Program-made: the position numbers and the translations under genes
Part shown: positions 51,801 to 62,211 of the stretch, in pieces
Layout: each line of letters opens with the position of its first letter
How positions within the stretch are numbered: position 1 is the first letter of the stretch
Notes under the pieces: model-generated
The model's input: the letters and a program-made list of their open reading frames with translations, nothing else
What the model was told of the DNA's origin: nothing
Database searches by the model: none
Assembly: GCA_036244855.1 (NCBI GenBank)
Contig: BQKZ01002453.1
Coordinates: forward strand, 1-64,000
Source: Temnopleurus reevesii
Taxonomy: Eukaryota; Echinodermata; Echinoidea; Temnopleuroida; Temnopleuridae
Direction of reading: 5' to 3'
DNA: 64,000 nt

Positions 51801-54800
51801 CGTGTACAAGTTTAATAAAAAAATCATTTCAATGAAGTATTCCGTGGTAGAAAGATTATTTGTGATATTCCTGAAGTAAATGAAGCGTTATCTTTCCAAG
51901 TGCTTTAAGATAAAACATAATGTACCCATCTAACGCACAGCTAATCGTCTTTAAAACAAATACCCCGCCAATGCACCACCCTCCTTCGGCCTCTGATAAA
52001 CAAACTCCAAATAAACATGTCGTTCTGTATTATCAGTCTCCGATTGATAATTATGTTTTGAAACAATTCAGTGGTTAATATTATCCTAAATACTCACCAA
52101 CATCACACCATGAGCCTTCCCATCCAGCCATGCAGACTCTCTCGCCTTGGCTATTGCACACGTAATGGCCGAACGGGTCATCTCGAGGCGTACAGGAAAC
52201 TTGACACTTGGACCCGTAGAAGTTTTCCGCACAGACAACTCGGTAGGAGTAGTCCAGCGTGTGCAACGACGTCGGGTAGGTGTAGTTCGACCACGCAGTA
52301 CTGACGTTCAACGATCTTTGGATCTGCAGCGATTCGAGCCGCCTTCTGGTACCTGGACGCAAAAGAAGATAAAAACACATGTTTAATAAGATAACGAATT
52401 TCAGTATTTTGTGATCATTCGAGCTCAAAACCAAATCTACTTGAGCTTGAAGTCATCGGGCACCACTTCCAATAATACAAAATTAATTTCGGCAAAATTT
52501 GAACTGGTTAACATCTTAAAAAATCATCATCTACGGTTCTTGGTAATCTGCTAGGACAGAGCATACTGGCCTGGATTCAGACATTATTCTCCCTTCACTT
52601 CTTCATTTTGCTTCGCTCGACCTGACATTCACTCGGGCCAGCCAAGCGTTGTTGATATCGCTTACACGTGAAGTGAATTCAGGCATCAAAAAAGAAAATT
52701 AGCATGATTATTCTAGCACGTTGTGGACTACCGTCCTCCAATCTGCTCATAAAACTCATCCTCGTGGGAAAGGCTTCAAACAGGTACGTCTTAGAAAATA
52801 ATAAAAATAACCACATTTCTGCATCCTTTGTGTTACTTTTGTGATATAAAGGTTTATGCACTCAGAAAATACACAATGGTTCGCGATTTGTTAAATTTCA
52901 AACTATTGAAAATCTGATAATGGACAGAAAATTTGGCGCGGTTTGGTGATCCATTCAAGGTCAAGTATTGATAATTGTGTATTTGGATCGCGTGTCTGTC
53001 GCGTGGTAAGCGTGCTACAAACTACACCTGTCTCCTCAAATGACCACCCTCCCCAATAGATCACATGACCTTGACCCCTAAATCACCCCTTCCTCCCATT
53101 AACGCCTCTGAAATAAGCAACACTGAACATCAACAAACTGGGGCCAAACGGTCACCGGTTTATCTCGCATCGTCATAGATCTTTTCAAATTTCATTTTGG
53201 AGAAATAAATAATGAATAAACCATTGATTCTGCGTTCTATTCTTGGCCGTCTCGAGAAATTGCCTTATAAGAAGAGGGTGTTTGGTAGAGGAGGACTAGT
53301 GAATGTATTTTCATTGCAAATAGACAGCATTCCAACACAAGCGACCCCAGTAGCTCTAGCCAATCATGCCCAGCCCAGCTGCTTCGCATTGGCCCACAAG
53401 ACGACCGTAAATCTACCAGCTTTGCAATTGGGCATTTTCTTCGGACTAAAAGTAATTGCCAAAATGAAATACAAACTCAGCGCGAGATCCGCTTATAGCT
53501 TGCTAAAACAACTTAAAACAGAAGCCTAAACATTTCCTTCCAACCCCAGAAACCCTGTTTTGGTAAAAAGCGCTTCCATGGTTTCGTACCAATTTTAATT
53601 ATCAAGACTTCACCTCGAATTTTCCCGCGCCCTTCAATCGCGCCGATCATTTTCATGAACATGTTACAAAATATGAGGATCGTTTCTCCTCTCTTTCTCA
53701 TTCCAAATGGGTAGATTGGTTGTGTATATAAGTTCAACGGGTGAAGGATATGTGTGTGGCATACTGCAAATAATTATATCAGTTTAAAATTGTGTGGTTG
53801 CGGGCAGATGGCTTTATTCCCACGACTCTCTCATCGAAAACAAGTTGCGAACGATAATTTAAGGCACGCGAATGAAAAATGCACTTCACTATAAACAACT
53901 CGCAATGCTACACAATGGATGAATTATGACCCTGTTGTTAGACAACGTATAACATATTCAATCGTTGATAACAGAATATGATGAATATTTTATAAACTGC
54001 TGGTATACTGTCAATTATCCTATCAATCTTTCCTTCGAAATTTTTGGCGGGGAATATATAATTGATGTGTGAGTACCTGCTCGTAGACATTATCAATTCA
54101 AATCATCTACGTGTGGATAGAATAACAATGTAAGTATTGATAACACTAATTATTAATCTCTAATACACATTATGAAAAAGCATCCACGTATTAGTAAATG
54201 CCTGTGAGATCGTTGTCCATTATATAGCGACTCTTCGTCGTATACTACAGAATATAGACCTCCAATATGTGACGTGTACTAGAAGTCGTATAGTTAGGCA
54301 AAAGAGGCTCTCCACATTACAAGTGTATTACGTAGAAACGGGCTGCCAATCACTTACATACTTCCTTCTCCAGGTAAAATTTCCTACTTTACATCAAATT
54401 TAGCCCAAGATTATGGAGATAAAATATCACTAGGATTGTATATCATAAATACATAATGTCTACATATATTTAACACTCTAAAATGGATTGTTTTTATACA
54501 TGATTTGCAAGTATGCTTGTTTTCCCCCAAATGCAGTGCATAAAAATCTATTTGACCTGTTTGTAATCCTAATTTAGGTGGTCTTTTCTACAATTTCCAC
54601 CACTTTTGCTGGTATCTTGGTATCGCCAGACAGAAGAAAACTCCCAACATCCGGTGTTTGAATAATTCCTCCAAAATAAACGAGTCGAGACACGAAGGGG
54701 TGCAGTGTGCGAACCATGTGTGTCAAAATTACACCCCTCGCTCCAAGAAACTGCGGGCAGGGGGTAAAAATTTATAACTCTGCAGGCGGAAGTCGTTGAG

Positions 54801-57051
54801 GATTATCCATTATAGGGTGATCATGAAGAAGGAAATAAAAACAAGAACTTTTTGTGGAGGCTGCTGCATCGCGGGTCGGTAACATGAATCACGGTGGAAA
54901 AATGGAAGGGCGTCCATATTGTATTCCAAGAGAAGAGTTGAGGAGATGCTAATTCGCTTAGCAAGTTGATATGTCACATCGTATTATTCCAAACATAGTC
55001 CACGCGTGTGCCCATGCCAATTGTTGCCTGATGGTAGACAGTGTTGGTGACAATATAATAATAATCTACAATGAGCTGGTCCATGTAAGCTTGCAAGGAT
55101 GCGAGTGGATACGAAGATGGCTCGATAACAGATGAGTGTCTCGTTATTGACATGACTTTTGAAGAATGTTTCCACAGCGGGGTGTGAGCCCCATACACGC
55201 ATGACTATCCAAGAAGGGGGGGGGGGTGTCTGGAATATAATTCCTCAATGGTATATCCGCTTGCATGTGCAGTTATAGTGATCCATTATAAGTATAAATC
55301 CAGAATTAATATTCCCGATGATTAGATGAATATCCGCGTATCCACGTTTCAAAAAGAAGCTATATATTCGTAGTCATCACCATACATTGTTGTTTTCATA
55401 ATCCAAAATATTATACAGACATAGTAATTGTACTAACTGTTGCTGTTGGGTGTTGCATGTCAAATACAAAACATACAATGAACATACAAGTATCTCAATT
55501 ATTGTGTTAAATCTGCAATGTACCAATCTTGAATAGAGTACAACTTAAAATACATCCCTATTAATTAATTCATTAGTTGTTTAATACGGTTTTGTATTAA
55601 GAAATCATTTAGAATTGAAATTATCTATAATGTCATATTGTACAATAAAAAATAGACTAATCGAGTAAAATTAAATTTATAACAAAATTATAAAAATGAT
55701 TGGCAGAAATGAAGCAACAATTCTGGAAAACCAATGAATAAACATATCATGAAATCTGCAGTGAATGTTTAAAACTAATGTCAATAATATTGTTTGTATG
55801 TGAATAGTACATGTGCCCTTTGAAAAGATGGGCGTGTCAGATTGAATGTCTTAGCACCCTTGCCTAAAACTACACAACAAAACATGAAGAATCCTCACCA
55901 TCATGAAAACCCGAATTGCTCTCATCGTGCCATGCATCCAACGCGAGTGAAAAATCACCCTGTAAACGAGAAGAAAAAAAATGTTCATTATCACAATAGT
56001 ACAAATGAATACCTATTATTGCCTGATATCGGAGGTACCAAAAGTCGTTAACATTTTGAATTTGAGAAGACAACAAACAAGCACTATTCATCACCATGTT
56101 GCATGCGAACTCTTTATGACATACCATGCACTGTGGATAAAACTAGGGCATCTTTTAATTGAATGAAAGACTTGGACTGGTATAATGAGAGATATACCCC
56201 CTTCGAAGATGAGCCGAGATTCATTAAAAGGAACTACTCAAGCATGAATGAATACAGTAGTGTTGCGGGTAAACTATACCCCCCCCCCCCCCCTTTACTA
56301 CAGAAAACTTCAAGCGCATCCTTTATTGATTGCTCAAAGCACAATCTCAGAATTTTCACACGCTCATGGATTAAACAGCTCTACTTGGGATGTATATAAG
56401 AAAGAATTTGTCCAGGAAATAACTATGGAGTGGAATGGTTGTGTTATGTACGAAACGAAAATAAAACATTACTTACCGGCCAGTCAATATCAAACGCTAT
56501 TTGTATTAATCCATCATGAATATCGAAAGAATTTTCTCCCAAAACAGACGTATTCCGGAAAGCAAATGTGCATTGTCCTGGCAAGGGTTCTTCGGGGATT
56601 TCACGAAGAAAATGAAGCAAGCACACTGTGAAATATGTCCTACATGGTCCAACACATTGATCATCAGCACTTGTAATATTTCCACAACATTGTCCATTGA
56701 TATCCTTGGCTTGGTCGTTGGTAAAGGAGTTGAGGCGAAGTTCGAATATGCCTGCAGCTGTCGTGACCTGTATGAAAACACACAAAAAACGGGAAAAATA
56801 TTAATACACCGATAATGACTTTCTGAAATGGATGCGGGAGCATCGCTCGGCATGCCGTATCTCTCGGCTGAGTGTGTAGCCGTTATTTGGCCTACCATTG
56901 TACGAAAATGCTTCGTGCTACATAACGGAGATTCCAATTTTAGTACACGAGCTTAATTGAGATGGAAAAGAACACGATTTCTTACCTTTGAAATAATGCT
57001 AATCCAATGCAAGGCAAAAATCACTGTATTACTCCAATTAAAACGCCCCAT
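42864..57051 (-). CDS. delta: Delta-class Notch ligand, 10 coding exons (whole gene span)
   Basis: Delta is a single-pass membrane ligand that activates Notch on neighbouring cells; in sea urchins it is known for mesoderm and skeletogenic signalling. Joining the ten exons gives 2388 coding bases, or 796 residues, with every junction in phase. Order: signal peptide (about 1-22), MNNL domain (about 25-125), DSL domain (about 178-222, six Cys at 180, 189, 193, 205, 213, 222), nine EGF repeats (227-253, 256-284, 291-324, 330-358, 365-396, 402-433, 438-469, 476-507, 514-547), juxtamembrane stretch, membrane span (about 590-612), then RKQH and a tail of about 184 residues ending ATEV, a PDZ-binding end. 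EGF 3-7 and 9 carry the O-fucose pattern C-x4-(S/T)-C; EGF8 ends GGRC and lacks it. An NxxN motif (NNRN, about 633-636) could bind Neuralized. No Jagged-type cysteine-rich domain is present, so this is Delta and not Jagged. The tail contains lysines suitable for ubiquitination. Confidence 0.95.
42870..44825 (-). other. delta intron 9 (about 2 kb)
   Basis: This is the intron between HATE and Val-stop. Most of it is plain AT-rich sequence. Positions 43110-43290 form a CpG-richer block with octamer, CCAAT and E-box palindrome motifs (separate entry). Confidence 0.6.
43110..43290. promoter_or_regulatory. Octamer/CCAAT/E-box cluster inside delta intron 9
   Basis: The block has GGATTTGCATATGAATG (perfect octamer ATTTGCAT), GCGGAGC repeats, CGCGATTGGTC, the 14-bp palindrome TGATCACGTGATCA at 43226-43239, AACCAATCTC and CAATCGCGCC. 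It looks like an enhancer or a promoter. There is no clear TATA box or coding exon next to it. Confidence 0.4.
44826..44889 (-). CDS. delta: delta exon 9: C-terminal segment ending ...HATE
   Basis: This 64-base exon runs from phase 2 to phase 0. Its acceptor has a strong pyrimidine tract (TTTCTCTTTCCTCTGACAG) and its donor is GTAATT. Joined to exon 8 it encodes AAVDDSRGTTGPTPL and ends HATE. The last three residues are those preceding the terminal Val in vertebrate Delta proteins (ATEV). Reading on without splicing would add VIINHLF and more, to a TAG at 44778-44780. Confidence 0.88.
44890..46089 (-). other. delta intron 8 (1.2 kb) with an X-box-like site
   Basis: The intron joins exon 8 (GTAAGT donor) to exon 9. 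At 45632-45645 it contains GTTGCCATGGCTAC, one base from the palindromic RFX X-box GTTGCCATGGCAAC. Nothing else stands out. Confidence 0.55.
46090..47182 (-). CDS. delta: delta exon 8: EGF6-9, transmembrane span and most of the tail
   Basis: The exon has 1093 bases, phase 1 to phase 2, acceptor CTACAG, donor GTAAGT. It encodes the rest of EGF6, EGF7, EGF8 and EGF9, a Pro/Ser/Thr linker, the membrane span (LVIYIAFGLLVIVLVIILII), a basic stop-transfer RKQH and a hydrophilic tail. The tail contains NNRN, a Tyr/Glu-rich patch near EEYYYYDE and a Ser/Gln-rich stretch. If the donor is not used, translation meets TAA inside the donor (46086-46088) straight after QIS. Confidence 0.97.
47432..47642 (-). 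CDS. delta: delta exon 7: EGF4 end, EGF5, EGF6 start
   Basis: The exon has 211 bases, phase 0 to phase 1, acceptor ATTCAG, donor GTACGT. It encodes SGPDGYECLCPLGYSGDYC (second half of EGF4), EGF5 and the first two cysteines of EGF6 (CASSPCRNG). The reading frame continues into exon 8 at the split glycine codon, residue 410. Confidence 0.95.
47995..48283 (-). CDS. delta: delta exon 6: EGF1 end, EGF2, EGF3, EGF4 start
   Basis: The exon has 289 bases, phase 2 to phase 0, acceptor TTATAG, donor GTAAGA. It encodes SGYRGVACDEC, then EGF2 (CVHGTCNLPGECKCNTGWGG, close to vertebrate CLHGTCxxPWxCxCxxGWGG) and EGF3 beginning DLNYCTNQQPC, a highly conserved Delta/Jagged segment. It ends in EGF4 at CVNGGTCK. 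EGF4 has a one-residue gap between its first two cysteines (CPC) where the usual gap is about four. Confidence 0.96.
48933..48987 (-). CDS. delta: delta exon 5: first half of EGF repeat 1
   Basis: This 55-base exon runs from phase 1 to phase 2, acceptor CTACAG, donor GTAAGT. It encodes AVCSEGCVHGQCVAPNSC. The spacing C-x3-C-x4-C matches the short EGF1 of DSL proteins. It is needed to join the DSL exon to the rest of EGF1 and fits both phases. Confidence 0.92.
48988..52097 (-). other. delta intron 4 (3.1 kb)
   Basis: This is non-coding sequence. It holds GGCACGTGG, a good HES/E-box site, near 50453-50461, followed within about 20 bases by an E2F-like TTGGCGCG. It also holds POU-like sequence around 50053-50071 (ATTATGCTAATGATATGCAT). 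No coding exon fits the phases here. Confidence 0.5.
52098..52352 (-). CDS. delta: delta exon 4: DSL domain
   Basis: The exon has 255 bases, phase 1 to phase 1, acceptor TCCAG, donor GTGAGT. It encodes the linker RRRLESLQIQRSLNV and the diagnostic DSL module: YSYRVVCAENFYGSKC, CTPRDDPFGHYVC and GWEGSWC. The Notch-contact residues F/Y in ENFYG and the DDxFGHY motif are intact, so the domain should be functional. The linker matches the RxLxxQRxLxV segment of other Deltas. Confidence 0.97.
52353..55898 (-). other. delta intron 3 (3.5 kb)
   Basis: This is non-coding sequence between exons 3 and 4. It contains a perfect Su(H)-type site, CGTGGGAA on the minus strand, near 53817-53824. It also has a converging CCAAT pair at about 53360-53392 (GCCAATCATG and CGCATTGGCC), E2F-like TTTCCCGCGCCC near 53630, and an 11-G tract at 55216-55226. 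An open frame at 53212-53529 has no family features and is not called a gene. Confidence 0.6.
55899..55959 (-). CDS. delta: delta exon 3: end of the N-terminal domain
   Basis: This 61-base exon runs from phase 0 to phase 1. The acceptor is TTTACAG and the donor is GTGAGG. It encodes GDFSLALDAWHDES, matching the vertebrate GTFSLIIEAxH segment. It is too short to identify alone; the family match and phase agreement with exons 2 and 4 support it. As I recall, vertebrate Delta genes have an exon of about this size here. Confidence 0.9.
56278..56294. repeat. C17 tract in delta intron 2
   Basis: Seventeen C in a row inside intron 2 (55960-56476). Confidence 0.85.
56477..56767 (-). CDS. delta: delta exon 2: MNNL (Notch-ligand N-terminal) domain
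   Basis: The exon has 97 codons, phase 0 at both ends, a TACAG acceptor and a GTAAGT donor. It opens with AGIFELRLNSF, which matches the family pattern G(V/I)FEL(K/R)L. It continues with the CC pair, C-x-x-x-C and C-x-x-FLRE region of Delta MNNL domains, and VLGENSF (family VLGxNSF). It ends FDIDWP where vertebrate proteins read FxFxWP. The MNNL domain helps contact Notch and binds lipid in related ligands. Confidence 0.95.
56986..57051 (-). CDS. delta: delta coding exon 1: start codon and signal peptide
   Basis: The exon encodes 22 residues beginning MGRFNWSN, followed by a hydrophobic run (VIFALHWISII) typical of a secretory signal peptide. It ends TCAAAG before a GTAAGA donor, phase 0, and joins exon 2 in frame. 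The start was chosen because this exon lies 218 bases upstream of the MNNL exon, supplies the missing signal peptide and has a good donor. The ATG is not backed by a transcript. Confidence 0.85.
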
Positions 57052-57219
57052 AGTTCCAGTAAAGATTGCACGCCAAAGAGGCAGTGCGGCTGAGAAACCC
57101 TTGTCCGTTATTCCTTTCTTATCACTCCACTCAATTCTGCGAGCCTGCTACGATCGACTTGATCGGCCAGCTCTCTTTGTCATTTTCGGCTCGACTTTAC
57201 ATTTACTACGCTCCGCCCA

Positions 57220-57262
57220 TAAGTGTGGCACGTCGACCAATCACAGCTCACCCCACACGCGA
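57220..57262. promoter_or_regulatory. GC-box, CCAAT box and second CACGCG site in the delta leader
   Basis: The plus strand reads CTCCGCCCAT (GC box), then GGCACGTCGACCAATCACAG (HES-like half and CCAAT box), then CACGCG at 57256-57261, all within about 45 bases. The cluster lies 170-210 bases upstream of the ATG, inside the presumed leader. It could also mark a second, TATA-less start site nearer the ATG. Confidence 0.35.
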
Positions 57263-57698
57263 GCCTCCGTAGCGTTTGATGATAGCACACTGAGCAAATT
57301 ATCGCACGAGAGGGCGACAATCTACTTTTGTCACCGATGAAGTTGTCCTGTTGCAGAAAGTAGTATTGGAGACTGTCAAATTTGACAGTGGGCGTTTAGT
57401 TCAACTCCAATGTATACAAAATATTACGATATAATTCAATAAATATATTGTTCATGCAAATTATAAAACTGCACAAATGGGTAGAAAATCGCAGAAATTA
57501 CTTGTTACACGAAGAAGAAGATTTCACTTGAGCGTATTCCGACTTGGGTATATTCCAAATATATTTCACTTGTTGCGAGATGGTATAGAACAGCGTGTAA
57601 ACTTCGCTGAAAGTATAGTTGAAAAGTACACGCAAAGTTTGGTTGCGTTCGCGAGGACAGATTCTTAATAAATAACCAAGTCTAACGAGGAACTCCGC

Positions 57699-57706
57699 TT
57701 TATATA
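57699..57706 (-). promoter_or_regulatory. TATA box candidate of the delta promoter
   Basis: TATATAAA followed by GCGG on the minus strand lies about 650 bases upstream of the delta ATG. A start site would be expected near 57670-57676, where the strand reads GTTAGACTTGG. That gives a leader of about 620 bases if unspliced. The octamer-like and HES-type sites directly upstream strengthen the call. Confidence 0.55.
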
Positions 57707-57730
57707 CGAGACCTCGGCTCGTGCCGCTGT

Positions 57731-57743
57731 TTTGCATATGAAT
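57731..57743 (-). promoter_or_regulatory. POU/octamer-like site upstream of the TATA box
   Basis: The minus strand reads ATTCATATGCAAA, close to a POU octamer (ATGCAAAT) or a POU dimer site, about 25 bases upstream of the TATA candidate. The same 13-mer recurs in intron 9 near 43123-43135. Binding is inferred. Confidence 0.4.
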
Positions 57744-57761
57744 AGGATTATGGCCCGCTGT

Positions 57762-57767
57762 CGCGTG
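57762..57767. promoter_or_regulatory. HES-type site CGCGTG/CACGCG near the delta promoter
   Basis: CACGCG is a class-C site bound by Hairy/HES repressors. In sea-urchin embryos HesC is known to repress delta outside the micromeres, so a site about 60 bases upstream of the TATA candidate is plausible. A six-base match alone is weak. Confidence 0.35.
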
Positions 57768-57784
57768 GGCTCGAGTTTTTTTCT

Positions 57785-57789
<5 letters not shown>

Positions 57790-57817
<28 letters not shown>
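57790..57817. repeat. CT microsatellite just upstream of the delta promoter
   Basis: A pure CT run of 14 units lies about 85 bases upstream of the TATA candidate; on the transcribed strand it reads GA. GAGA-type runs can affect promoter openness, but this is not shown here. Confidence 0.8.
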
Positions 57818-57819
<2 letters not shown>

Positions 57820-58739
57820 AAATCCGGATTATCTCGAGGCACGATCCACAGGGTCCAATGTTCTTTATCGATGTGCCTTCTTCAAAACAACCCAGGTCGA
57901 TTTTTTTCTCTCTATCGTCTTGTTAGTTCTTCTTTTTTGTTGTTTGTTAACCAAAGTCTATTTTCAAGGGATAATTGTATGCTGGGTTGGAAATTTATAA
58001 TACTTTTTGTTAGCTCGAGCTACTTTGTCAGAGATAAAGCTTCAGTTCGCGTGCCTCTAATTACCTATGAGCTCCAATTTGACTATCAATGGAACTTATA
58101 GTTCTTCTAAATCATACATGCTTATAATACTCAACTTCTGACAAAATGTACCTAAAATTATTTTGTTATATTAATTGCTTTCCAATGAGACACTGTCTAT
58201 TCTGACACTGAAATAATAGCCTACTGAAATAACCGTTGGAATTTTATATCGAGAATTATGGTGGTATTTATGAATTATGTTCTGCCTCCGTCCAAAGTTG
58301 GCATTTTCTGGTTATATAGTTACAAATACTCTTCAAATTCCATCAGTGCGATGCCATGAGTTGGTTATATTCCAACAAAGGCAAGGTAGAGGGGTGCCAC
58401 ACGTATCACTGGCCTGGTCTTTATATTAGCCCAGTCCCTCACTTTTTTCTTTCCTCCCTGGTTCCCCCTCCACTCTTCCAAAGTTCTTTTGTTCGTCTCA
58501 ACCTCACCCTCGCCAGCAAGTGTGCTGCCATTGTACGCGACGCGTGCCTACAGTCAATAGTTTGAATAGGTCCACGAGAGGCTTTTTTCTTTCTTTCCAC
58601 TACGCTCTTTCATTCCATTCAAACTGTGTGGTCAGCTGTGTCCAAGCAACTTGCTTGCACCTGCGCTTCGTTTGTTAGCCTGCTATTGTTGTTCGGGTGG
58701 TTCTCTTGCTTTTTTTCCTCCCTACCATAAATTTGCCCC

Positions 58740-58925
58740 ATTCGGTTGCCTGGTTTTACCATTAATTTCTGCTGGAGAACCCGCCCTGACCCGGGCGTAT
58801 ATTCATAGATTCATGATCGTTCTAGCCAATCAGAGCGCGAGTTGACAAAGCGCGCGGCAAAAGCCGGAAACCCGTGCGTTTTATATGAATGAAGACTTCC
58901 TGGGTTGATATGCAAATATGGGGTC
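58740..58925. promoter_or_regulatory. CCAAT plus octamer region upstream of delta
   Basis: The plus strand reads AGCCAATCAGAGCGCG, AAAGCGCGCGGC, then TTTTATATGAATG and GATATGCAAATATGG (perfect octamer ATGCAAAT). It lies about 1.1-1.25 kb upstream of the presumed delta start. It could be a delta enhancer or a divergent promoter; no transcript is visible on its far side. Confidence 0.35.
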
Positions 58926-59424
58926 ACCATTTACGAGCACGTGCCATCAATACTACAAGGTCATGACAGTCATAAATATCTACCAAAAACACAATTTTGT
59001 GTTTTCTCCCATTTGTTCACGTACCAAACATACCAATAGATATAGCAGGTGAAATACTTCATACTTGTTGCTCATGATAAATGCAAACTTTATACTTGCT
59101 GTCGGCGAAGGAACTCAGTGCTTATCACGATATTGCATGATAACATTAATGACTTTTATCTTTTTAAATATTATGAGCATCCGTCGGGGTTTCCGCCAGA
59201 GCATATTTTCTAAACAATCGACAAGATATGTCGAATCATTAATAATACAGATTAAAACCTTAATGGTTGTTTATATTCGTTGCTGTAAACATGGTAACGT
59301 ATACATGAAACATACCATACCCTAATGAAGCTAATAAATATATTGACATTGTTGTCAATATCTAAAGGATGTCCGGAAACACAGGAAATGAGATGGATAA
59401 AAGAAAGGCATCAAGAAAGAGAAG

Positions 59425-59429
<5 letters not shown>

Positions 59430-59463
<34 letters not shown>
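59430..59463. repeat. GA microsatellite
   Basis: Perfect GA run of about 16 units. Confidence 0.85.
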
Positions 59464-59466
<3 letters not shown>

Positions 59467-62211
59467 GAGGGGCGGTAGTGAGAGGGTGGGGGAAGAAAGA
59501 AAACCAAGATGAGGGAGCCAAGTAATTGTTCTGAAAGTTACTTTTATGAAAGGGAATAGTTTTGCAAATGTTAAAAGTTTTTAAGCTACGTTTAGACCTT
59601 AATTTTATGTTTATTAGGATTAAGAGTTTATATCACTTTTATTCTAGAGTGCAAACAATGAGTTTCATTTTTGGACGAAATGGTGTTGGTATAATTGTCT
59701 AATTTTCATCCCAAATCTATTTCATATACAAATTATTACTGCATGCGTTTGCTTTTCTTCCATTTTATTTAGGACGATTATTAGAGAGGGTAAAATAGAA
59801 AACTGTTGAATTACTAGTTTCTCCATCTACTTCGCAATGTCTAAAATCACCCATTTAACAAATAAGCAACGATAAATCTGCAAACGATATTAAATGCTGT
59901 CAACATGGTAAAATGATTGTACATTCATCCAAACGCAAACCATTGCATTTATTTGCCCGAAGCATAATTTGGAATTACTTCGGTTGTTACAAACGAATTA
60001 AAAGAAAAAAGGACTCAAATATAAGAAAGACTCGGGTGAACAAAACTATCATTTTGGGCACGCGCCTCGACTTTCTTACTATAATCCATATACTTGTCCA
60101 TTTTGCATAACAATAGAAGCAATTCTTTATGAAAATACTCTGAGCTCGACCGATGTTTGCGCGGTGAACAACAAAGCGGTGGCGGAAATCTTTGAAGTTT
60201 TGAGGTCTTTAAGAAAATGGGTAATTTACACCAACCTACACTGGTAGCACAAAGCAGATATCATCAGCATTATGCTTATCAAATATTCGAGGGATACTGT
60301 ATGAATTATTCTGATGATACATATAATGTAAATTTTCAACAGTCACCATCGCCTTTGATATTAAAAGTTTGGATAAAACGGGGAAGGGGCCATTCGCTTT
60401 GAGAAATTTCAACGCTTTTTATTTGTATACCCCCACATGCTCATCTGGGTCGCAAGAAATATTTATAAGAATAATGCTTATTGATAATATTTGTCCGGTA
60501 ATACCCGTCAAAATTTTAGAATTAACTTAAGTGACAATATTTGATTTTTTTTAGCCCTATATTGTTTGCCTATTCCACAATAATGATAAAAGATTATGGT
60601 TGATTTGGTTTTGAATCAAAGTTATAAAAACTTATATCCTTTTAAATTGTGTTTGTCTTGCAACATGCTGAAGTTAATAAGAATATTGAAGTACATTTAC
60701 TGCGTGTGCCGACAATTCTGGGATGGCTCCATAAATTGAAAAATTTGCATTTTACACATTTTCGTTTGTCTAAGATGAAGATGCTAATGACTCCAGTTAA
60801 ATCAAGCTAAAGTGAAGTGAATAAATTTTATATGTCCGCGGTCTTCAATCATTTCGCTAACAATAAAAATAATTATGCTTAGCATTCTGTATGTATTGAT
60901 GTCTTCTTTTCAAAAGTTAACAAAAATGAAAAATATTATGGAAAACTTTCTGCATCAAACTCAGATCACATAGCGAATAGGACTAGTAAATATATATGCA
61001 AGCAAAAGATGATTCAAATTTTTAGATCACATATTATTTAGTTAGTTTTATAATATTTGTGATACCGTGTTGATCTGCCCTAGGTGTTCGTTATACAGAT
61101 GTATAAAGACTCGACGGATTTGGTGCAGACTCACAATCATTAATTTCAACAGTGAATACTTTTCCTGAAATAATGACATGTTCGCGTGCCATTTCGTAAT
61201 TAAGCTAATTAATTACCATGATAATTCGGTATATACCAGTTGTTTAATCATAGTTTATTTGTAGGAGTCAAGATGGCAGATAGGGCCCTGATGATTGGTA
61301 ATTTCTCCCCCTTTAATCACGAAAGACCGGAAGCTCATTGTTCCACTATGTTTAGTTGATTTCTATAGCCTTCTTAACTATGCCATCTGCCACGCGCCCA
61401 AGTAATTTGAATAAGAAAAGAAACAAACAAAAGAGGTGTCTTCGAGACACTAACAAAGACGCCTTGCTGAGATGAATGATGTCAAAAGAACAACGGAAGG
61501 AGGGGAAACAGAAGATGAGTGTAAAATAAGTTTTCCTTGTTTTTTTCCTCTCCCCCTGTCTCTTCGTCAGTTCACTTTTTTGGAGTTCGACGAATTTAAG
61601 GCGTTGTGGACCGACTTGTTGAAAATTGTACGAAACCCAACCGCAAAGCCACAGCCACCGTATTTAATAAGTTAACGTATAATGTTGACATTGGAGACGA
61701 GGAATTATCGGCGCCAACGGTTTTGGGGATATTTTAGAGGGCTTTGATATTTAGGCCATCTAGTTAATTAATTCGACGGTATGATGTATGCCGTTGACTG
61801 TGTGGGTCATTACTTCGATAATGATGGACACAAATGTTTGCTAACATTTCATTTGATTTATCTCAAATAATTTTATCCTTTAAATATTCAATATCATTGC
61901 AGAAATCGTTATAATTTTTGTGGGGAGAATTTATAATCTTTCTAGCTAAATATTCGATTTTGAAAAGAAAATATGATCAATTCAATTATGAATAATTTCC
62001 TGTTCTTCGAATGTTATTCGTCAAGTTTAGCACAGACATGCATAGCGCATCCAATGAAAAGTAAAATACTTCCATTATTGAAAATTAATAATGTAATCTT
62101 ACTGTATAATATAGAGTGATTAAAGTAACAACTTTTTAATCGTCTATACTCGTGAGCAATATGAGTGGTAGATTGTAGAGACTCTAGTGTCATATTTTCT
62201 GCTTTGACAAT

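Larger units (their letters stand above)
57850..62205. other. Gene-free stretch upstream of delta
   Basis: Apart from the CCAAT/octamer block at 58740-58925 and the GA run at 59430 it holds only AT-rich sequence and short chance frames. It is the natural place for distal delta control elements. Confidence 0.5.

Noticed and set aside
53212..53529. 105-codon plus-strand frame in delta intron 3
   Set aside because: No recognisable domain, no splice partners and no promoter; probably chance.
57498..57842. Minus-strand frame of 114 codons with an Arg/Glu run
   Set aside because: It reads through the CT/GA microsatellite and the TATA region; its start is upstream of the likely promoter.
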